Origin: JBEKTY01 sp049515555
Lineage (GTDB): Bacteria > Planctomycetota > Planctomycetia > Pirellulales > Thermoguttaceae
Length of the DNA stretch: 64,000 nt
Reading direction: 5' to 3'
NCBI GenBank assembly: GCA_049515555.1
Contig: JBEKTY010000013.1
Coordinates: forward strand, 12,696 to 76,695
Of the stretch, positions 10,701 to 18,712 are shown one piece after another; within the stretch, counting starts at the first letter, position 1; each line of letters begins with the position of its first letter. A model generated the notes under the pieces. That model was not told the DNA's origin, made no database searches, and saw only the letters and a program-made list of their open reading frames with translations. A program made the translations under genes and the position numbers.

Positions 10701-11241
10701 CGCGGCGTCGATGCTGATCAATTCCTCGCTGCCCGCGGGAACATACGCGTACCAGCAGGAGATAGACGCCACAGTGCTGCGGGCCGATCCGGATAACAAT
10801 ACTAATAGCACCACCCGGGCGCTTTTCCAGTTCGACCAGGTCTCGCTCAGCAGTAACTCATCCAACACCACGCTCGTCGGCGCGAATTTCCAAGACGGCA
10901 CGATCGCCAACACCACCAACGGCGTAATCAGTACCGACGTGAACCCCTATTTCCGCTACCAGGGCATCCAGCGGCTGGGCAACCTCGTGACCACGCGCTC
11001 CAACGTGTTCGCCGTCTGGATCACGGTGGGCTACTTCGAGGCCCTGCCGGCCGGTGCCGGCTATGATCCGAAGGTTTATCCCGACGGCTACCAGCTTGGC
11101 CAGGAGTTGGGCAGCGACACGGGCGACATCACCCGTCATCGGGCGTTCTACATCTTCGACCGCTCGATCCCCGTCGGCTTCCAGCGCGGGCAGGACATCA
11201 ACCAGGACAAGGCCCTCCTGCTGCGACGGTATATTGAGTAG
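4741..11241 (+). CDS. Very large pseudopilin-like protein (2166 residues; GspK-like N-terminus)
   Basis: ATG 4741 follows AAGGAGG by 7 bases, so the longer in-frame start at 4666, which reads through the repeat array, is not needed. The N-terminus RRGVLLLVILGMLAMFAMMA is a positively charged start plus a hydrophobic helix without the usual Glu at +5, as in GspK-type pseudopilins, which lack it in many planctomycetes. The remainder is a long extracytoplasmic region with an EF-hand-like DNDGDGVPDSVWVDLG around residues 410-430, proline-rich linkers (PPGPNNPPGPNNPPNPSN) and many Thr/Asn-rich segments. GspK proteins are normally 300-400 residues, so this is several times longer. Role: probably caps or decorates the pseudopilus built by the upstream genes (inference). 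Confidence 0.75.
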   Translation: MRPRRGVLLLVILGMLAMFAMMAVAFVVLTGHERRGADAARKIDQVTDPPEQQLDQAFYTVVRGSNSSTSAIKSWSLLEKIYGYETFGSIANPAQIPFLSTPPKSSDTTPPTAVCGRQLIEFTFPTVVPEPSPLTYYGNNAAPNNINPDPTTYYAIASPTNGQVQASRFVGCVLTMLSGPCKGLSTRIVGLNPSNKNHTSNGDSYVSGGNPYVQVLAFENGQVPLPGDKFIINGAPYGGTGLGYNTATGLLDATSPADLSTAGLTTTVPAMLAPNCPANWQPGSMLPTGVWQQAASASAATPMGPAGGADCDYTAPDYQDPLLAFQVADAKGNVTTPLPSLHRPELTAYWTFARASSKANWKTLPASVMRAIMFRPNPLDHSTFCNSVNSSFNAIWNGMSGNPGAWDVDNDGDGVPDSVWVDLGFPVRYRADGKAYKPLFAILCVDLDARLNLNAHGLIAQTDYNQYLPANDDYNQSAAATYGGAGFGNTNTTKITAGTVTYYNPSLDIPSVTAMVAGTSGTFSGSYVFLPRGQGYGPPEINLAPLFRDWTCTTQSFPYATPGSPPTPVNPPGPNNPPGPNNPPNPSNTCNTRLDLYQYLLFGNPSLPVPVPGRYGEMQNWQQSIQSGSNNFWPQPGLTISGAKVASSCNLSSLAGNYSANSIAPLTFNKWWDYTGNYWSYRNDANNYWSDAYCTPPDPQGYGAVGLDLAGRPLYLGMGPTLPNTPSTNGNFSVLSPPLPPPVKPAPSLCSLSEDISLYNTPYDVNLLRNAPHGSTSQTVTDDPFGPAELERILRPFDRDAPQLPNRLALLTANNPASPDPTTSFLIPKRTAVTTESSAVPCPTTAMPAPLRASVKNPTTAVDPTKNIDLPLLADSSAVADPANPSASPAVLFRPRHVTDLVMAKLLARATTQAQVTQIQQIGPQIISGTTTNGATQGGLLPPEMLAGLKLNLNRPVNNWAATRPTMTTGGSAGLQYFTGYSSGTPQFTNFNTSFSYDPAGLNDATGVDLTQSSPNPAPVAFNTISARQRQAKYLYVLGLLLWDCGQFQPYSETALTVPPATNALGPITTPITTASAKNLTAAQQMALRRIAQWAINVVCFSTPDSIMVPFKYSLDPFQYNPSDAAACGWTADYNLANPTSDWKSNPCGVVWGCKPPELLITETCAFHDRRAADTKLDALKGKTREDSKPDTDPTLDQARIPQGSAFFEVYCPRAPRNTAAPTDLYALGTDPSAPTNDTGQVWCLDLGRPAGYDKTKYPLGQPSTDGFTYPVWRMVITKSRMSGTGSTDNDVSFDPASSRLVKKPDTSSLEPEQCSTTDPNKPATDASGVFSLLATSAADPNVQIERIIWFAPQANPITSTTATGRHDLNRVYYNRATFNSTNAKAGLSVPLVGGRYAVVGPRGLTPIGATGTALGTFTTSSQQVTLNTKTGVVNFISSSGSYPDTAIQIKQPLPIIVAGGGPVPPPQTPWPIGWKWQNGDPATGIGVGISISEPLFSGLDGQQYYPEPINCDTRNPANPPDPVFGPIYEWYGDPSSANATFPKPVDSGDTNGSCPLAMDRILSTQTVPRYKTVFLQRLANPSLAYDPVNNPYRTVDWMPIDLTVFNGEDTPNANSWHAGPPTGDNAAWDPDDPNVGSANPPKVSFGSRQRGTCSASSSDSHYGANAGNAINGTNNIWAQISDDPVLGTAVVNGKTVIAGGYKSSGTVGTSFFGTTFTLANTLGYINTQYQKPLPTPPACWNPLSPGFLTQGPGVSSVYYGDPIKPFPWLTWNARPFISELELMLVPASHPGRLLWENSFGLGSASANPYITLSMSSGNTSYQTAVFPHTIDFFQSQTTSGYLQAQRLLEYVCVPSRFPCSEIQVNPNFATGAAGQHSFHIPFNRIPIYREPGRINLNTISSPDVFFGLMNYFPGMANLTFWDKFVRSRRGSNGNYPATGYTVTGTPKNDIGNINSIDMVPYLSGAGPPPPPAPLPTYFGMPFRSANAASMLINSSLPAGTYAYQQEIDATVLRADPDNNTNSTTRALFQFDQVSLSSNSSNTTLVGANFQDGTIANTTNGVISTDVNPYFRYQGIQRLGNLVTTRSNVFAVWITVGYFEALPAGAGYDPKVYPDGYQLGQELGSDTGDITRHRAFYIFDRSIPVGFQRGQDINQDKALLLRRYIE

Positions 11242-11352
11242 CGGTCAGCGGTCAGCAGTCAGCGGTCAGCAGTCAGCGGTCAGCATTCAGCGGTCATGGC
11301 TGCCCGCTGATCGCTGATCGCTGATCGCTGAGGGGCGAGTGGCGAGTGGCGA
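11242..11352. repeat. GTCAGCAGTCAGCGG / GCTGATCGCTGATC hairpin-forming tract between convergent genes
   Basis: Repeats of GTCAGCGGTCAGCA (11244-11295) are followed by near-complementary GCTGATCGCTGATCGCTGA (11308-11332), then GGCGAGTGGCGAGTGGCGAG. The two halves could form a long imperfect hairpin between two convergent genes and may serve as a bidirectional terminator, though no T-run follows. A close relative lies at 42959-43058. Confidence 0.7.
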
Positions 11353-11365
11353 GCGGTCCTAACTC

Positions 11366-13972
11366 CTAACTCCCCTCGCTTTCCCAGAGCCAAATCTCGC
11401 TGACGATCACATTCGGCTCGGACTCGTTGCGGAAGATGATCTGGAGTGAGCCCTCGGCCTGGAGTCCGGGCGGGATGGCCAGCGTCTTGATCTCCGGCGG
11501 CTGGTTGGCAACGCCCGAGGGAAGCTTCGTCTTGCCCAGCAGCATCGTCTCGCGGCCGCCCTTGCCGGCGGCCAGCCACACCGACTGGACGCGGGTCTCA
11601 TGGTCGAAGTCCCACCAGGAGAAGCCGAGCTGGTAGCGTTTCTTGGGATCGAGTCCGCCGGCTTGGAAGACCACCCGCTGGCCGTCGTAGGAACCGGTGC
11701 CGAAGCGGACGTCGGCCACGCGATCGGAGTCTGTCCAGAAGTAGGGCGTGCCGTTGACCAGTCGCAACTGCGGCCCGCCCTTGACGCCGTCGGACGTATC
11801 CGGCCCGCAGTCGAGGTAGCAGGCCAGGCGGTAGCCCTTGGGCGCCCGGCGGGCCAGGGCCGCTTTGTAGGCCGCGCTGCGTTTGCTGTCTGGCTCGAGT
11901 GCCCGCTCGGCGCCGCCGGGCGTGGGGGCCTTGGCCGCCTCCTCGTCCACGGCCGCCGCCTGCTCGGCCACCGCGCCGTCCTTGGTCGTGTCGGCCAGCT
12001 TCTTCATTGTCGCGCGGACGGCGGGCGCATCGAGCCGCACCAGGCCGCGGGCGATCTTCAGCGTGGCCGTCTCGGCCTCGGCCCGTACTGCCGCGTCGTC
12101 CAGCATGGCGGCGGCCACGTGCAGGGCCCCCGGGTCCGCCGCATCCGCCAGGCAGGCCAGCAGCATGCGTTTGGCTTCCACGTCCTGGGCAATGGCGCGG
12201 AGGGGCGCGAGCAGTTTCAGCCGCTCATCGGCGTCCTTCACCTGGGCTGAAAGCCGCAGATAGCCCCGCACGGCCAGGCTGCGGTGGGCCATGCTCTGCG
12301 ACGCCCGGGCGATCTTCAACAGATCCTCGGCGGCCGACAGATCGGGCCAGTTGGCCACGGCCAGCAGCGCGGCCTGGCCGACGGCCGGATCGCTGTCGGC
12401 CAGATGTGGGCGGACGGCGGCCAGGGCCTCCGGGCCGCCGAAGCCGCCCAGCACGCGCACCAGCGCCGGCCTGGCCTGGGCCGCCGCTTGCGGCAGTGCG
12501 GCCACCAGGGGGTCCACCCGTTGGGCCGCGGCCGCCAATCGCTTGCCCACGGTCAGCACGGCCTGCTCGGCCACGTCGGCATCCGCCGCTGTTGCCGTGC
12601 TCGCCGCCGCCAGTAGTTGGACCATCGGCGGATAGCTCTCGGCCCGGGCTGCAATGGCCAGCGATTGCCACGCCGCCGCGCGGAGGGGTGGATCGCCGTC
12701 GGCCGCCGCCTTCAGCATTACGGGCCCGGCCCCTTTGGCTCGCCGGGCCGCCAGGATGCGGAGCATCTCGATCCGCACTTTCACGTCGCCCTCGGCCGCC
12801 AGGGCCAGAAGTTTTGCCTCGACCTCTGCGCCGGACAGGCGCACGAGGCTCTCGCGGGCCGCCGGCTGGACCGCGCCGGCGGCGGTGGCCATGCCCGCCA
12901 GGCGCTCGACCAGCGACACGTCGCCCAACCGGGCCATGGCCCGCACGGCGGCCACCCGCACCGCCTCATCCCGGTCGGCCATGCGCTTGACGACGGTCGC
13001 GGCCGCCGCACGGTCTCCGCGCTCGGCCAGCACGCCCAGCAGCAGGACCCGGCCCGCCGCATCGAGCTTCTCGAGCTGCTCGACCAGCGCGGTAGTGACC
13101 TGCGGGCCCGGCAGCTTGGCGCTGGCCCGCACGGCCGTGGCCTGCACCAGCGGGTCGGGCGAAACAATCGCTTCCAGGACCAGCGGGGCGGCCTTTGCTT
13201 GGTCCACTTTGGCCAGGCCGGTCAGGCCCGCCAGCCGCCAGGGTGACGGCCCCTTGGAAAGCCAAACCTGCTGATAGATAGCCGCGGCCCCGGCCGTGTC
13301 GCCGGCCGCGGTGAGGCGTTCGGCGCACTGGAGCCGGGCGTTGTGCAGTGCGGCCAGGGCCTTGGCCGGTACATCGGCCTTGGCCAGGGCCGCCGCGGCC
13401 CGGGTCGAGCCGATCTTTCCCAGCGCTTCGGCGGCGGCCGCGGCTACCAAGGGGTCCGCGTTGCCCAAAAGCGCGGCCAGCTCGCCGGCCGACTTCTCGT
13501 CGCGCCTCACGCCCAGCGAGTTGACGGCGCCCACCAGGGGCAGGCCCTGGAAGCGCTGCAGCGCCCCGCGCAGCGCCGCCAGCGATGCCTCGCCGGGGAT
13601 GCCTTCCAGCGTGTAGCGGGCGATCTCGGCCGTCTGCGGGTCGTCCAGCATCTTCGCCAACAGCGGCACTTGGGCCGCGCCGCCCACCACCAGCAGTCGC
13701 TGGCAGATGAAGACCTTTGCGGCATAACTGGTCTTGGGCCCGGCCAAAATAGCGGCCAGCCGATCGGCCACTTCGGCCTTCCGCGCCGCATCGGTCGCAT
13801 ACCGCACGACGTACAGCTCGATGGCGTGCAGCGGCTGCTCGCTCTGGCCGTAATCGTAAGTCTTCAGTTGTTCCATCGCCCGCTGAGGCGACGCGGCATC
13901 CTGCGGCTCGGCCGCCGCCACTATGCCCACCAGCGCCATGAGAACAATCGCCACATGCACAAGCCGGTTCAT
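11366..13972 (-). CDS. Secreted HEAT-repeat protein with a C-terminal beta domain
   Basis: An 868-residue protein. The start at 13972 (MNRLVHVAIVLMALVGIVAA) gives a clean signal peptide and has AGGGGG upstream; a start 14 codons earlier would bury it. Residues ~40-680 are alanine/leucine-rich helical pairs of HEAT type (for example DPLVAAAAAEALGKIG, DPAVGQAALLAVANWPDLS), a scaffold for protein-protein contacts. The last ~150 residues are beta-rich (YDGQRVVFQAGGLDPKKRYQ, then VIVSEIWLWE) and resemble a carbohydrate-binding or malectin-like module. It sits convergent to the pseudopilin operon and upstream of an exported oxidoreductase on the same strand. Partners are unknown. Confidence 0.7.
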   Translation of the reverse strand: MNRLVHVAIVLMALVGIVAAAEPQDAASPQRAMEQLKTYDYGQSEQPLHAIELYVVRYATDAARKAEVADRLAAILAGPKTSYAAKVFICQRLLVVGGAAQVPLLAKMLDDPQTAEIARYTLEGIPGEASLAALRGALQRFQGLPLVGAVNSLGVRRDEKSAGELAALLGNADPLVAAAAAEALGKIGSTRAAAALAKADVPAKALAALHNARLQCAERLTAAGDTAGAAAIYQQVWLSKGPSPWRLAGLTGLAKVDQAKAAPLVLEAIVSPDPLVQATAVRASAKLPGPQVTTALVEQLEKLDAAGRVLLLGVLAERGDRAAAATVVKRMADRDEAVRVAAVRAMARLGDVSLVERLAGMATAAGAVQPAARESLVRLSGAEVEAKLLALAAEGDVKVRIEMLRILAARRAKGAGPVMLKAAADGDPPLRAAAWQSLAIAARAESYPPMVQLLAAASTATAADADVAEQAVLTVGKRLAAAAQRVDPLVAALPQAAAQARPALVRVLGGFGGPEALAAVRPHLADSDPAVGQAALLAVANWPDLSAAEDLLKIARASQSMAHRSLAVRGYLRLSAQVKDADERLKLLAPLRAIAQDVEAKRMLLACLADAADPGALHVAAAMLDDAAVRAEAETATLKIARGLVRLDAPAVRATMKKLADTTKDGAVAEQAAAVDEEAAKAPTPGGAERALEPDSKRSAAYKAALARRAPKGYRLACYLDCGPDTSDGVKGGPQLRLVNGTPYFWTDSDRVADVRFGTGSYDGQRVVFQAGGLDPKKRYQLGFSWWDFDHETRVQSVWLAAGKGGRETMLLGKTKLPSGVANQPPEIKTLAIPPGLQAEGSLQIIFRNESEPNVIVSEIWLWESEGS

Positions 13973-14079
13973 CGTACTACCCCCTGGTTGAATCGCTTCA
14001 TCGCTCGGCCCCACAATCGGCCGACATGTTTCTGTCCTTCATTTTTCTGTCCAATCCCCAATCCCTAATCCCTGCCCCC

Positions 14080-15420
14080 CTACAACGTCCACGGGCTGCG
14101 CATCGGCCGCCGCAGCATGCTGTTGGCCACCTCGTCGCCGACGAAGCGCTCCGCGGTCCAGTCCCAAGTCAGCTTGCGGCCCAGCCGCGTGGCGATGTCG
14201 GCGATGATCGTGGTCAGCGTGGCGCGGAAGCCGGCGTCCACGTCGGCCACCGGGTCGCGGCGGGTGCGGATGCACTCCAGGAAGTTGGCATGATGCCCGC
14301 GCGACTCGTACAGGTGCTCGTCCTCGGGCTTCAGCGCCAACCGCAGCAGCGCGGCGGGCTCGGCCTTGATCCCGCCGCGGACCACGTGTACCCAACCCTG
14401 GTCGCCGATGAATCGCACGCCGTGCGGCTGCCGGCCGTCGTCGCTGAAGATCATCCGCAGGCCGCCCTCGGCGACGATCTCCACGCGCCACGAGGTGGAC
14501 GTGTTGCCCAGCCCCTCGCTGGGAATCACCGCCGTGCCTTCGACTTCGACGCGTCCGGTGTGGAAGGCGGGCGCGCCCCACAAGGCGCTGTCGATGTGGT
14601 GCACGCCCCACGAGCCGATCCAGCCGATGCAATAGTCGTAGATGAAGTACCAGTTGAAGCTGCACTTCAGGCTGTTGTACGGTTTGTAGGGGGCGGGGCC
14701 CAGCCACATCTCGTAGTCCAGGCCCGGCGGCACGGGGGCCGGCGCGGCCAGACCCAGGCCGCTCCCGCCGGGCACCGCCACCTGCACCGTGTGCAGCTTG
14801 CCCAGGTAGCCGTTGATCGCCAACTCCGCGGCGAAGCGAAAGTTGCGGTCGGAACGCTGCTGCGTGCCGAGCTGATACACCCGGGCGTGCCGCCGCACCG
14901 TCTCGCGCACGGCCTGGCTCTCGTAGGCCGTCAGGGTCATCGCCTTCTCGCAGTAGACGTCCTTGCGGTGCCGCATGGCCCACACGGCGTGCAGGGCGTG
15001 CCAGAACTCGGGCGAGGCGATGATCACGGCGTCGATGTCGTCGCGGGTCACCAGGTCGCGGAAGTCGCTGTAGTCGGCACAGCCCTTGTAGGTTCCCTTG
15101 CCGATCTCGGCGGCGTAGCGCTCGTCGGCCCGTTTCTTGTTCGCCTCGCGCTTGGATTGGAACGGGTCGCAGACGGCCATGACCTGCACCGCGGGGTCGC
15201 CCACCATGGCCCCCACGTGGCCGCTGCCCTGGCCGCCCACCCCGATGTGACCGATGCGGATACGCTCGTTGGCCGCCGTGCGGCCGTTCATGCCCAGCAC
15301 CGAGCCGGGCACGAAGCACGGCGCCGCCACGGCCGCCGCGCCGGCCAGAAACCCGCGCCGCGACAGCCCCTTGGGCCCCGTGCCGGGCAGACTGTTGTGC
15401 CCTGGGATACGCTGCAACAT
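14080..15420 (-). CDS. Tat-exported Gfo/Idh/MocA family oxidoreductase
   Basis: A 446-residue NAD(P)-dependent dehydrogenase. The N-terminus has a twin-arginine signal SRRGFLAGAAAVAAPCFVPG, so it is exported folded. The Rossmann fold begins IRIGHIGVGGQGSGHVGAM at about residue 54. CEKAMTLTAYES near residue 158 matches the family's EKP motif with Ala for Pro, keeping the lysine. The C-terminal half contains HHIDSALWGAPAFHTGRVEV, typical of planctomycete members. Substrate is unknown; the family acts on sugars and inositols. Directly upstream (to the right) are a long inverted repeat and a divergent DUF1080 gene, consistent with a carbohydrate-degradation neighbourhood. Confidence 0.88.
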   Translation of the reverse strand: MLQRIPGHNSLPGTGPKGLSRRGFLAGAAAVAAPCFVPGSVLGMNGRTAANERIRIGHIGVGGQGSGHVGAMVGDPAVQVMAVCDPFQSKREANKKRADERYAAEIGKGTYKGCADYSDFRDLVTRDDIDAVIIASPEFWHALHAVWAMRHRKDVYCEKAMTLTAYESQAVRETVRRHARVYQLGTQQRSDRNFRFAAELAINGYLGKLHTVQVAVPGGSGLGLAAPAPVPPGLDYEMWLGPAPYKPYNSLKCSFNWYFIYDYCIGWIGSWGVHHIDSALWGAPAFHTGRVEVEGTAVIPSEGLGNTSTSWRVEIVAEGGLRMIFSDDGRQPHGVRFIGDQGWVHVVRGGIKAEPAALLRLALKPEDEHLYESRGHHANFLECIRTRRDPVADVDAGFRATLTTIIADIATRLGRKLTWDWTAERFVGDEVANSMLRRPMRSPWTL

Positions 15421-15732
15421 GTTCGGCCTCTCTTTCGCTTGGAGGGAAAAAGGGGACAGGCACCATTTGCCGGAACGGCCCGGAGGGTGCTTCGCACAAA
15501 TGGTGCCTGTCCCCTTTTTCCCACCGCAGGGTCATTTAGCCTACCAGGATAAACCGCCGCCGGCGGGAAGGCAACTCGGTGGCGGGAGAGTTGCTTCTCG
15601 ATTGCGCCCGGATATTAGTGTACAATTGCCGCCGGCAGACTAAAATGCAAGGTGCGGTTTCCACCCACAGGGGTTGTAGAGAATCGCCGGGCCAACAGCC
15701 CTGGCACAACTTAACAACGGAGGGATGATTCG
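15421..15732. other. Divergent intergenic region with a long inverted repeat
   Basis: The 312 bases between the divergent oxidoreductase and DUF1080 genes contain the perfect inverted repeat at 15444-15522 and about 200 bases of unremarkable sequence. The only clear signal is the Shine-Dalgarno CGGAGGG at 15718-15724 of the following gene. I see no confident promoter. Confidence 0.5.
15444..15522. repeat. Perfect 26-bp inverted repeat, GGGGACAGGCACCATTTG family
   Basis: Arms at 15444-15469 and 15497-15522 are exact reverse complements over 26 bases (starting GGGAAAAAGGGGACAGGCAC) around a 27-base loop. It is related in style to the TCAGAACTATT palindrome at 33300-33375. It lies just before the oxidoreductase start codon, so in the mRNA it would sit in the 5' leader. 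Confidence 0.9.
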
Positions 15733-16782
15733 ATGGGTAGCCTGCGCAACACGTTCTTGGTCATTCTGGCGATCGCATCACTCGTGGCCGTCGGCGCTGT
15801 CGGCCGGGGCGCGGCTTGTGCCGCCGCCTTGGCAGAGGCCGACGTGCAGGGCCTGTACGAGGGGTCGGGCAAAGACGCCGCCGGCGAGTTTCGCATCGAG
15901 GCCCGCGTCGTGGCACAGGGCAGCGGCAACTACAATGTCTTCGTGCGCCAGTGCCGCGACGACGGCAAGATCAGCCGGGCGGAATTGACGGGCAAGACCG
16001 CCGCTGACGCCGTGACCCTCGCGGGCCGTGCCGCCGCCGCGGCCTGGAAGGGCACGTATGCCGCCGGCACCATTCGCGGCGAGTGCGGCCCCAACGGCAC
16101 GTTCGAGCTCCGCCGCGTCGAGCGCAAGTCGCCCACGCTCGGCAAGGCGCCGCCCCAGGGCGCCATCATATTGCTCGACGGAAAAGACTTCTCCCGCGTG
16201 GTGCGGGTCAACGGGGCCGACATCCGCCCGGGCAAGGAGGCCATCGGCAAGGACGGTTCCATCCAGGTCCCGCAGGGCGGAATGAACTCCAGACCGATGT
16301 TCACCGGCAGTCTCGATCTGCACGTCGAGTTCCTGATCCCCTTCATGCCCTCGGCGCACGGCCAGGGACGCGGCAACAGCGGCGTCTATCTGCCCAACGG
16401 CGACGAGATCCAGGTGTTGGACTCCTTCGGCGAGCCGACCTATCGGGGCGGCGGTTGCGGCGGCGTCTACGCCTACGAGGACCCCGACGCGATGGAGATC
16501 ATCGACAGTCTCAAGGAGAAACACGTGCCGGAGTGCAACTTCACGCTGGCCTCCGCCCCGCCCCTGCAATGGCAGACGTACGACATCGAGTACCGCGTCG
16601 AAACGAAGGACGGCAAGCTGGCCGCCAAGCCTCGCGTTACCGTCTACCACAACGGCATCAAGATCCACGAAAATTACGAGACCCACGGCGGCAACGTCGG
16701 CCAACCGCCCAAGGGCAGGCTGCATTTCCAGGACCACGGCAACCCGGTCCGCTTCCGCAATATCTGGGTCGTGCCCAGGTAG
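15733..16782 (+). CDS. Secreted DUF1080 protein (3-keto-disaccharide hydrolase-like)
   Basis: A 349-residue protein with a signal peptide (SLRNTFLVILAIASLVAVGA). ATG 15733 follows CGGAGGG by 8 bases. Residues ~140-349 form the DUF1080 jelly-roll domain: IILLDGKDFSRVVRVNG at the start, RGNSGVYLPNGDEIQVLDSF in the middle, and a terminal VRFRNIWVVPR. The family has a concanavalin-like fold, is very abundant in Planctomycetes, and some members hydrolyse 3-keto-sugar glycosides. The neighbouring oxidoreductase could make or use such keto-sugars, and the next gene is a GH51-like glycosidase 16 bases downstream, so a carbohydrate operon is likely. The first 120 residues are an additional unrecognised domain. 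Confidence 0.85.
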   Translation: MGSLRNTFLVILAIASLVAVGAVGRGAACAAALAEADVQGLYEGSGKDAAGEFRIEARVVAQGSGNYNVFVRQCRDDGKISRAELTGKTAADAVTLAGRAAAAAWKGTYAAGTIRGECGPNGTFELRRVERKSPTLGKAPPQGAIILLDGKDFSRVVRVNGADIRPGKEAIGKDGSIQVPQGGMNSRPMFTGSLDLHVEFLIPFMPSAHGQGRGNSGVYLPNGDEIQVLDSFGEPTYRGGGCGGVYAYEDPDAMEIIDSLKEKHVPECNFTLASAPPLQWQTYDIEYRVETKDGKLAAKPRVTVYHNGIKIHENYETHGGNVGQPPKGRLHFQDHGNPVRFRNIWVVPR

Positions 16783-16798
16783 CTGAGAGGACAGGATC

Positions 16799-18688
16799 AT
16801 GTGGAAAGCCGTCTGCGTCGCCCTCGTCTTCAACATGGCATTGATTGTGGCGCAGCCGCTTGCGGCCGACGGGCCGGCAACCCTCACGGTCACCCGCGAG
16901 CGTCTCTGCCCAGGGAGCATCAGCCCCTATCAGTGCGGTCAGTTCATCGAGTATCTCTGTGCGCTGACGCCCTCGATGTTCGCCGAGAAGGTTTTCGACG
17001 GCAGCTTCGAGGGCGTGCCCCCCTATGGCGTCGTCTTTCGCAGCCAGACCGACCGTCTCGAACAGCCTTGGTACCCCGACGGCGCCGTACACCGGGGCGA
17101 GTTCGTGCTCGATCCGGGCAATCCCTTTAACGGCAAAGTCTCCCAGCGCATTCGGCAGAAGAGCGGCGATCCCTGCACGTTGGGGATTTCTCAGGGCGGC
17201 AAGTTCGTCCAGGCGGGCGAGGCCCTGCGGTGTGTGCTGTACCTCCGCGCCGAGCAGGTGAGTCATCCGGTTCGCGTGGCGCTGTGGGGCCATGGCCGGA
17301 CCTACGCCTCGGCCGAATTCAGGCCCACCCAGCGCTGGCAGCGCTATGCGGCGACCCTCACCCCCACGGAGACCGACAACCAGGCCACGCTTACCATCTC
17401 GTTTTGCGGGCCCGGCGCGCTGTGGATCGACCAGGTTTCAGTCATGCCCGTCAGCACCGTCCACGGTTGGCGCACCGACGTGGCCGAAACGCTCAAGGCG
17501 TTGCGGCCGGGAATCATTCGCTTTGGCGGCAGCACTACGGAGGGCTTCGACTGGACTGCCACCATCGGCGACCCGGCCCGCCGCGTCCCCTTCACCACCT
17601 GCTGGGGCGGCCTGGAACCCGGCAATGCCGGCATCGAGGAGTTCGTGCAGCTTTGCCAATCGGTCCAGGCCGAGCCGCTCATCTGCGTGCGATTCAGCGG
17701 CAAGAAGCCCAAGGATGCGGCAGACGAGGTCGAGTACTTCAACGGCCCGGCCGCGTCGCCCATGGGCAAGCTCCGGGCCGCCAACGGACATGCCCAGCCC
17801 TATCGCGTGAAGTACTGGCAGATCGGCAACGAGTTGGGCGATGAGACCTATCAGAAAGGTCTGGCCGAGTTCTGCCAGGCCATGAAGGCCGTGGATCCGA
17901 ACGTCAAGCTCATGGCATCGTTCCCCTCGCCGGGCTTGCTCGACCGCGCCGGGCAGTACCTCGATTACATCTGCCCGCACCACTATGGTTGCCATAACCT
18001 CCGGGCGATGGAAGCCAGCGTCGAGGAGTGCCGCAAGATGATCGCCGCACACGCCCCGGGCCGCGACATCCGCCTGGGAATCACCGAGTGGAACACGACG
18101 GCCGGCGACTTCGGCCTGGGCCGTGCCATGCTCTGGACGCTCGATAATGCCCTGGCCTGCAGCCGCTACCACAATCTCATGCACCGCCATTGCGACCTGG
18201 TCGAGATCGCCAACCGCAGCAACCTGACTGATAGCTTCTGCAGCGGCATCATTCAGACCGACAACAGCAGCCTGTACAAGACGCCCACCTACTATGCGCA
18301 GCAGTTGTACGCCCTCCACGCGGGCCGCTACCCGCTCAGGATCCAAGGCGGTGCCGTCGAGGGCGATCCTGCGCTGGATGTAAGCGCAACGCTTTCGGCC
18401 GACGGGAAGCGCGTGGCCCTCTTCGCCGTCAATCCGACCGGCCAGGTCCAAGGGCGGACCATCGACCTTGCCCCGCTGGCGCCGCCCGCCGGCGATGTCG
18501 GTGTGTGGACGCTGGCCGATACCGAAAAGGCCAGCCAGCGCGACGCAGCAAACTCGTGGCATGAGCCGGACCGCATCCGCACTCAGCCCGGCAAAGCGAG
18601 CCTGGCCCACGGCCAGATCGTCTACGAGTTTCCCGCCCTTTCGCTGACCGTGCTGGAAATCCAATGCGGCGATTCCACTGCGCGATAG
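16799..18688 (+). CDS. Secreted GH51-like alpha-L-arabinofuranosidase
   Basis: A 629-residue protein with a signal peptide ending PLAADG. The N-terminal part contains CGQFIEYLCALTPSMFAEKVFDGSFEG, the entry to the GH51 barrel, interrupted by a carbohydrate-binding-like beta domain (about residues 90-220). Catalytic motifs of clan GH-A are visible: the acid/base glutamate in KYWQIGNELGDETYQKG near residue 345, and the nucleophile in IRLGITEWNTTAGDFG near residue 430. A C-terminal beta-sandwich follows, with the family ending LSLTVLEIQ. Expected role: release of arabinose from polysaccharide side chains outside the cytoplasm. It is followed by the remains of a GH127 beta-L-arabinofuranosidase gene. 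Confidence 0.82.
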   Translation: MWKAVCVALVFNMALIVAQPLAADGPATLTVTRERLCPGSISPYQCGQFIEYLCALTPSMFAEKVFDGSFEGVPPYGVVFRSQTDRLEQPWYPDGAVHRGEFVLDPGNPFNGKVSQRIRQKSGDPCTLGISQGGKFVQAGEALRCVLYLRAEQVSHPVRVALWGHGRTYASAEFRPTQRWQRYAATLTPTETDNQATLTISFCGPGALWIDQVSVMPVSTVHGWRTDVAETLKALRPGIIRFGGSTTEGFDWTATIGDPARRVPFTTCWGGLEPGNAGIEEFVQLCQSVQAEPLICVRFSGKKPKDAADEVEYFNGPAASPMGKLRAANGHAQPYRVKYWQIGNELGDETYQKGLAEFCQAMKAVDPNVKLMASFPSPGLLDRAGQYLDYICPHHYGCHNLRAMEASVEECRKMIAAHAPGRDIRLGITEWNTTAGDFGLGRAMLWTLDNALACSRYHNLMHRHCDLVEIANRSNLTDSFCSGIIQTDNSSLYKTPTYYAQQLYALHAGRYPLRIQGGAVEGDPALDVSATLSADGKRVALFAVNPTGQVQGRTIDLAPLAPPAGDVGVWTLADTEKASQRDAANSWHEPDRIRTQPGKASLAHGQIVYEFPALSLTVLEIQCGDSTAR

Positions 18689-18712
18689 CCGAACCCTGCT
18701 GAGGAGATCGAC

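Noticed and set aside
4741..11241. Long antisense frames (for example on the minus strand of the giant pseudopilin gene) as genes
   Set aside because: These are typical shadow frames of GC-rich coding DNA, with no starts, signals or domains.
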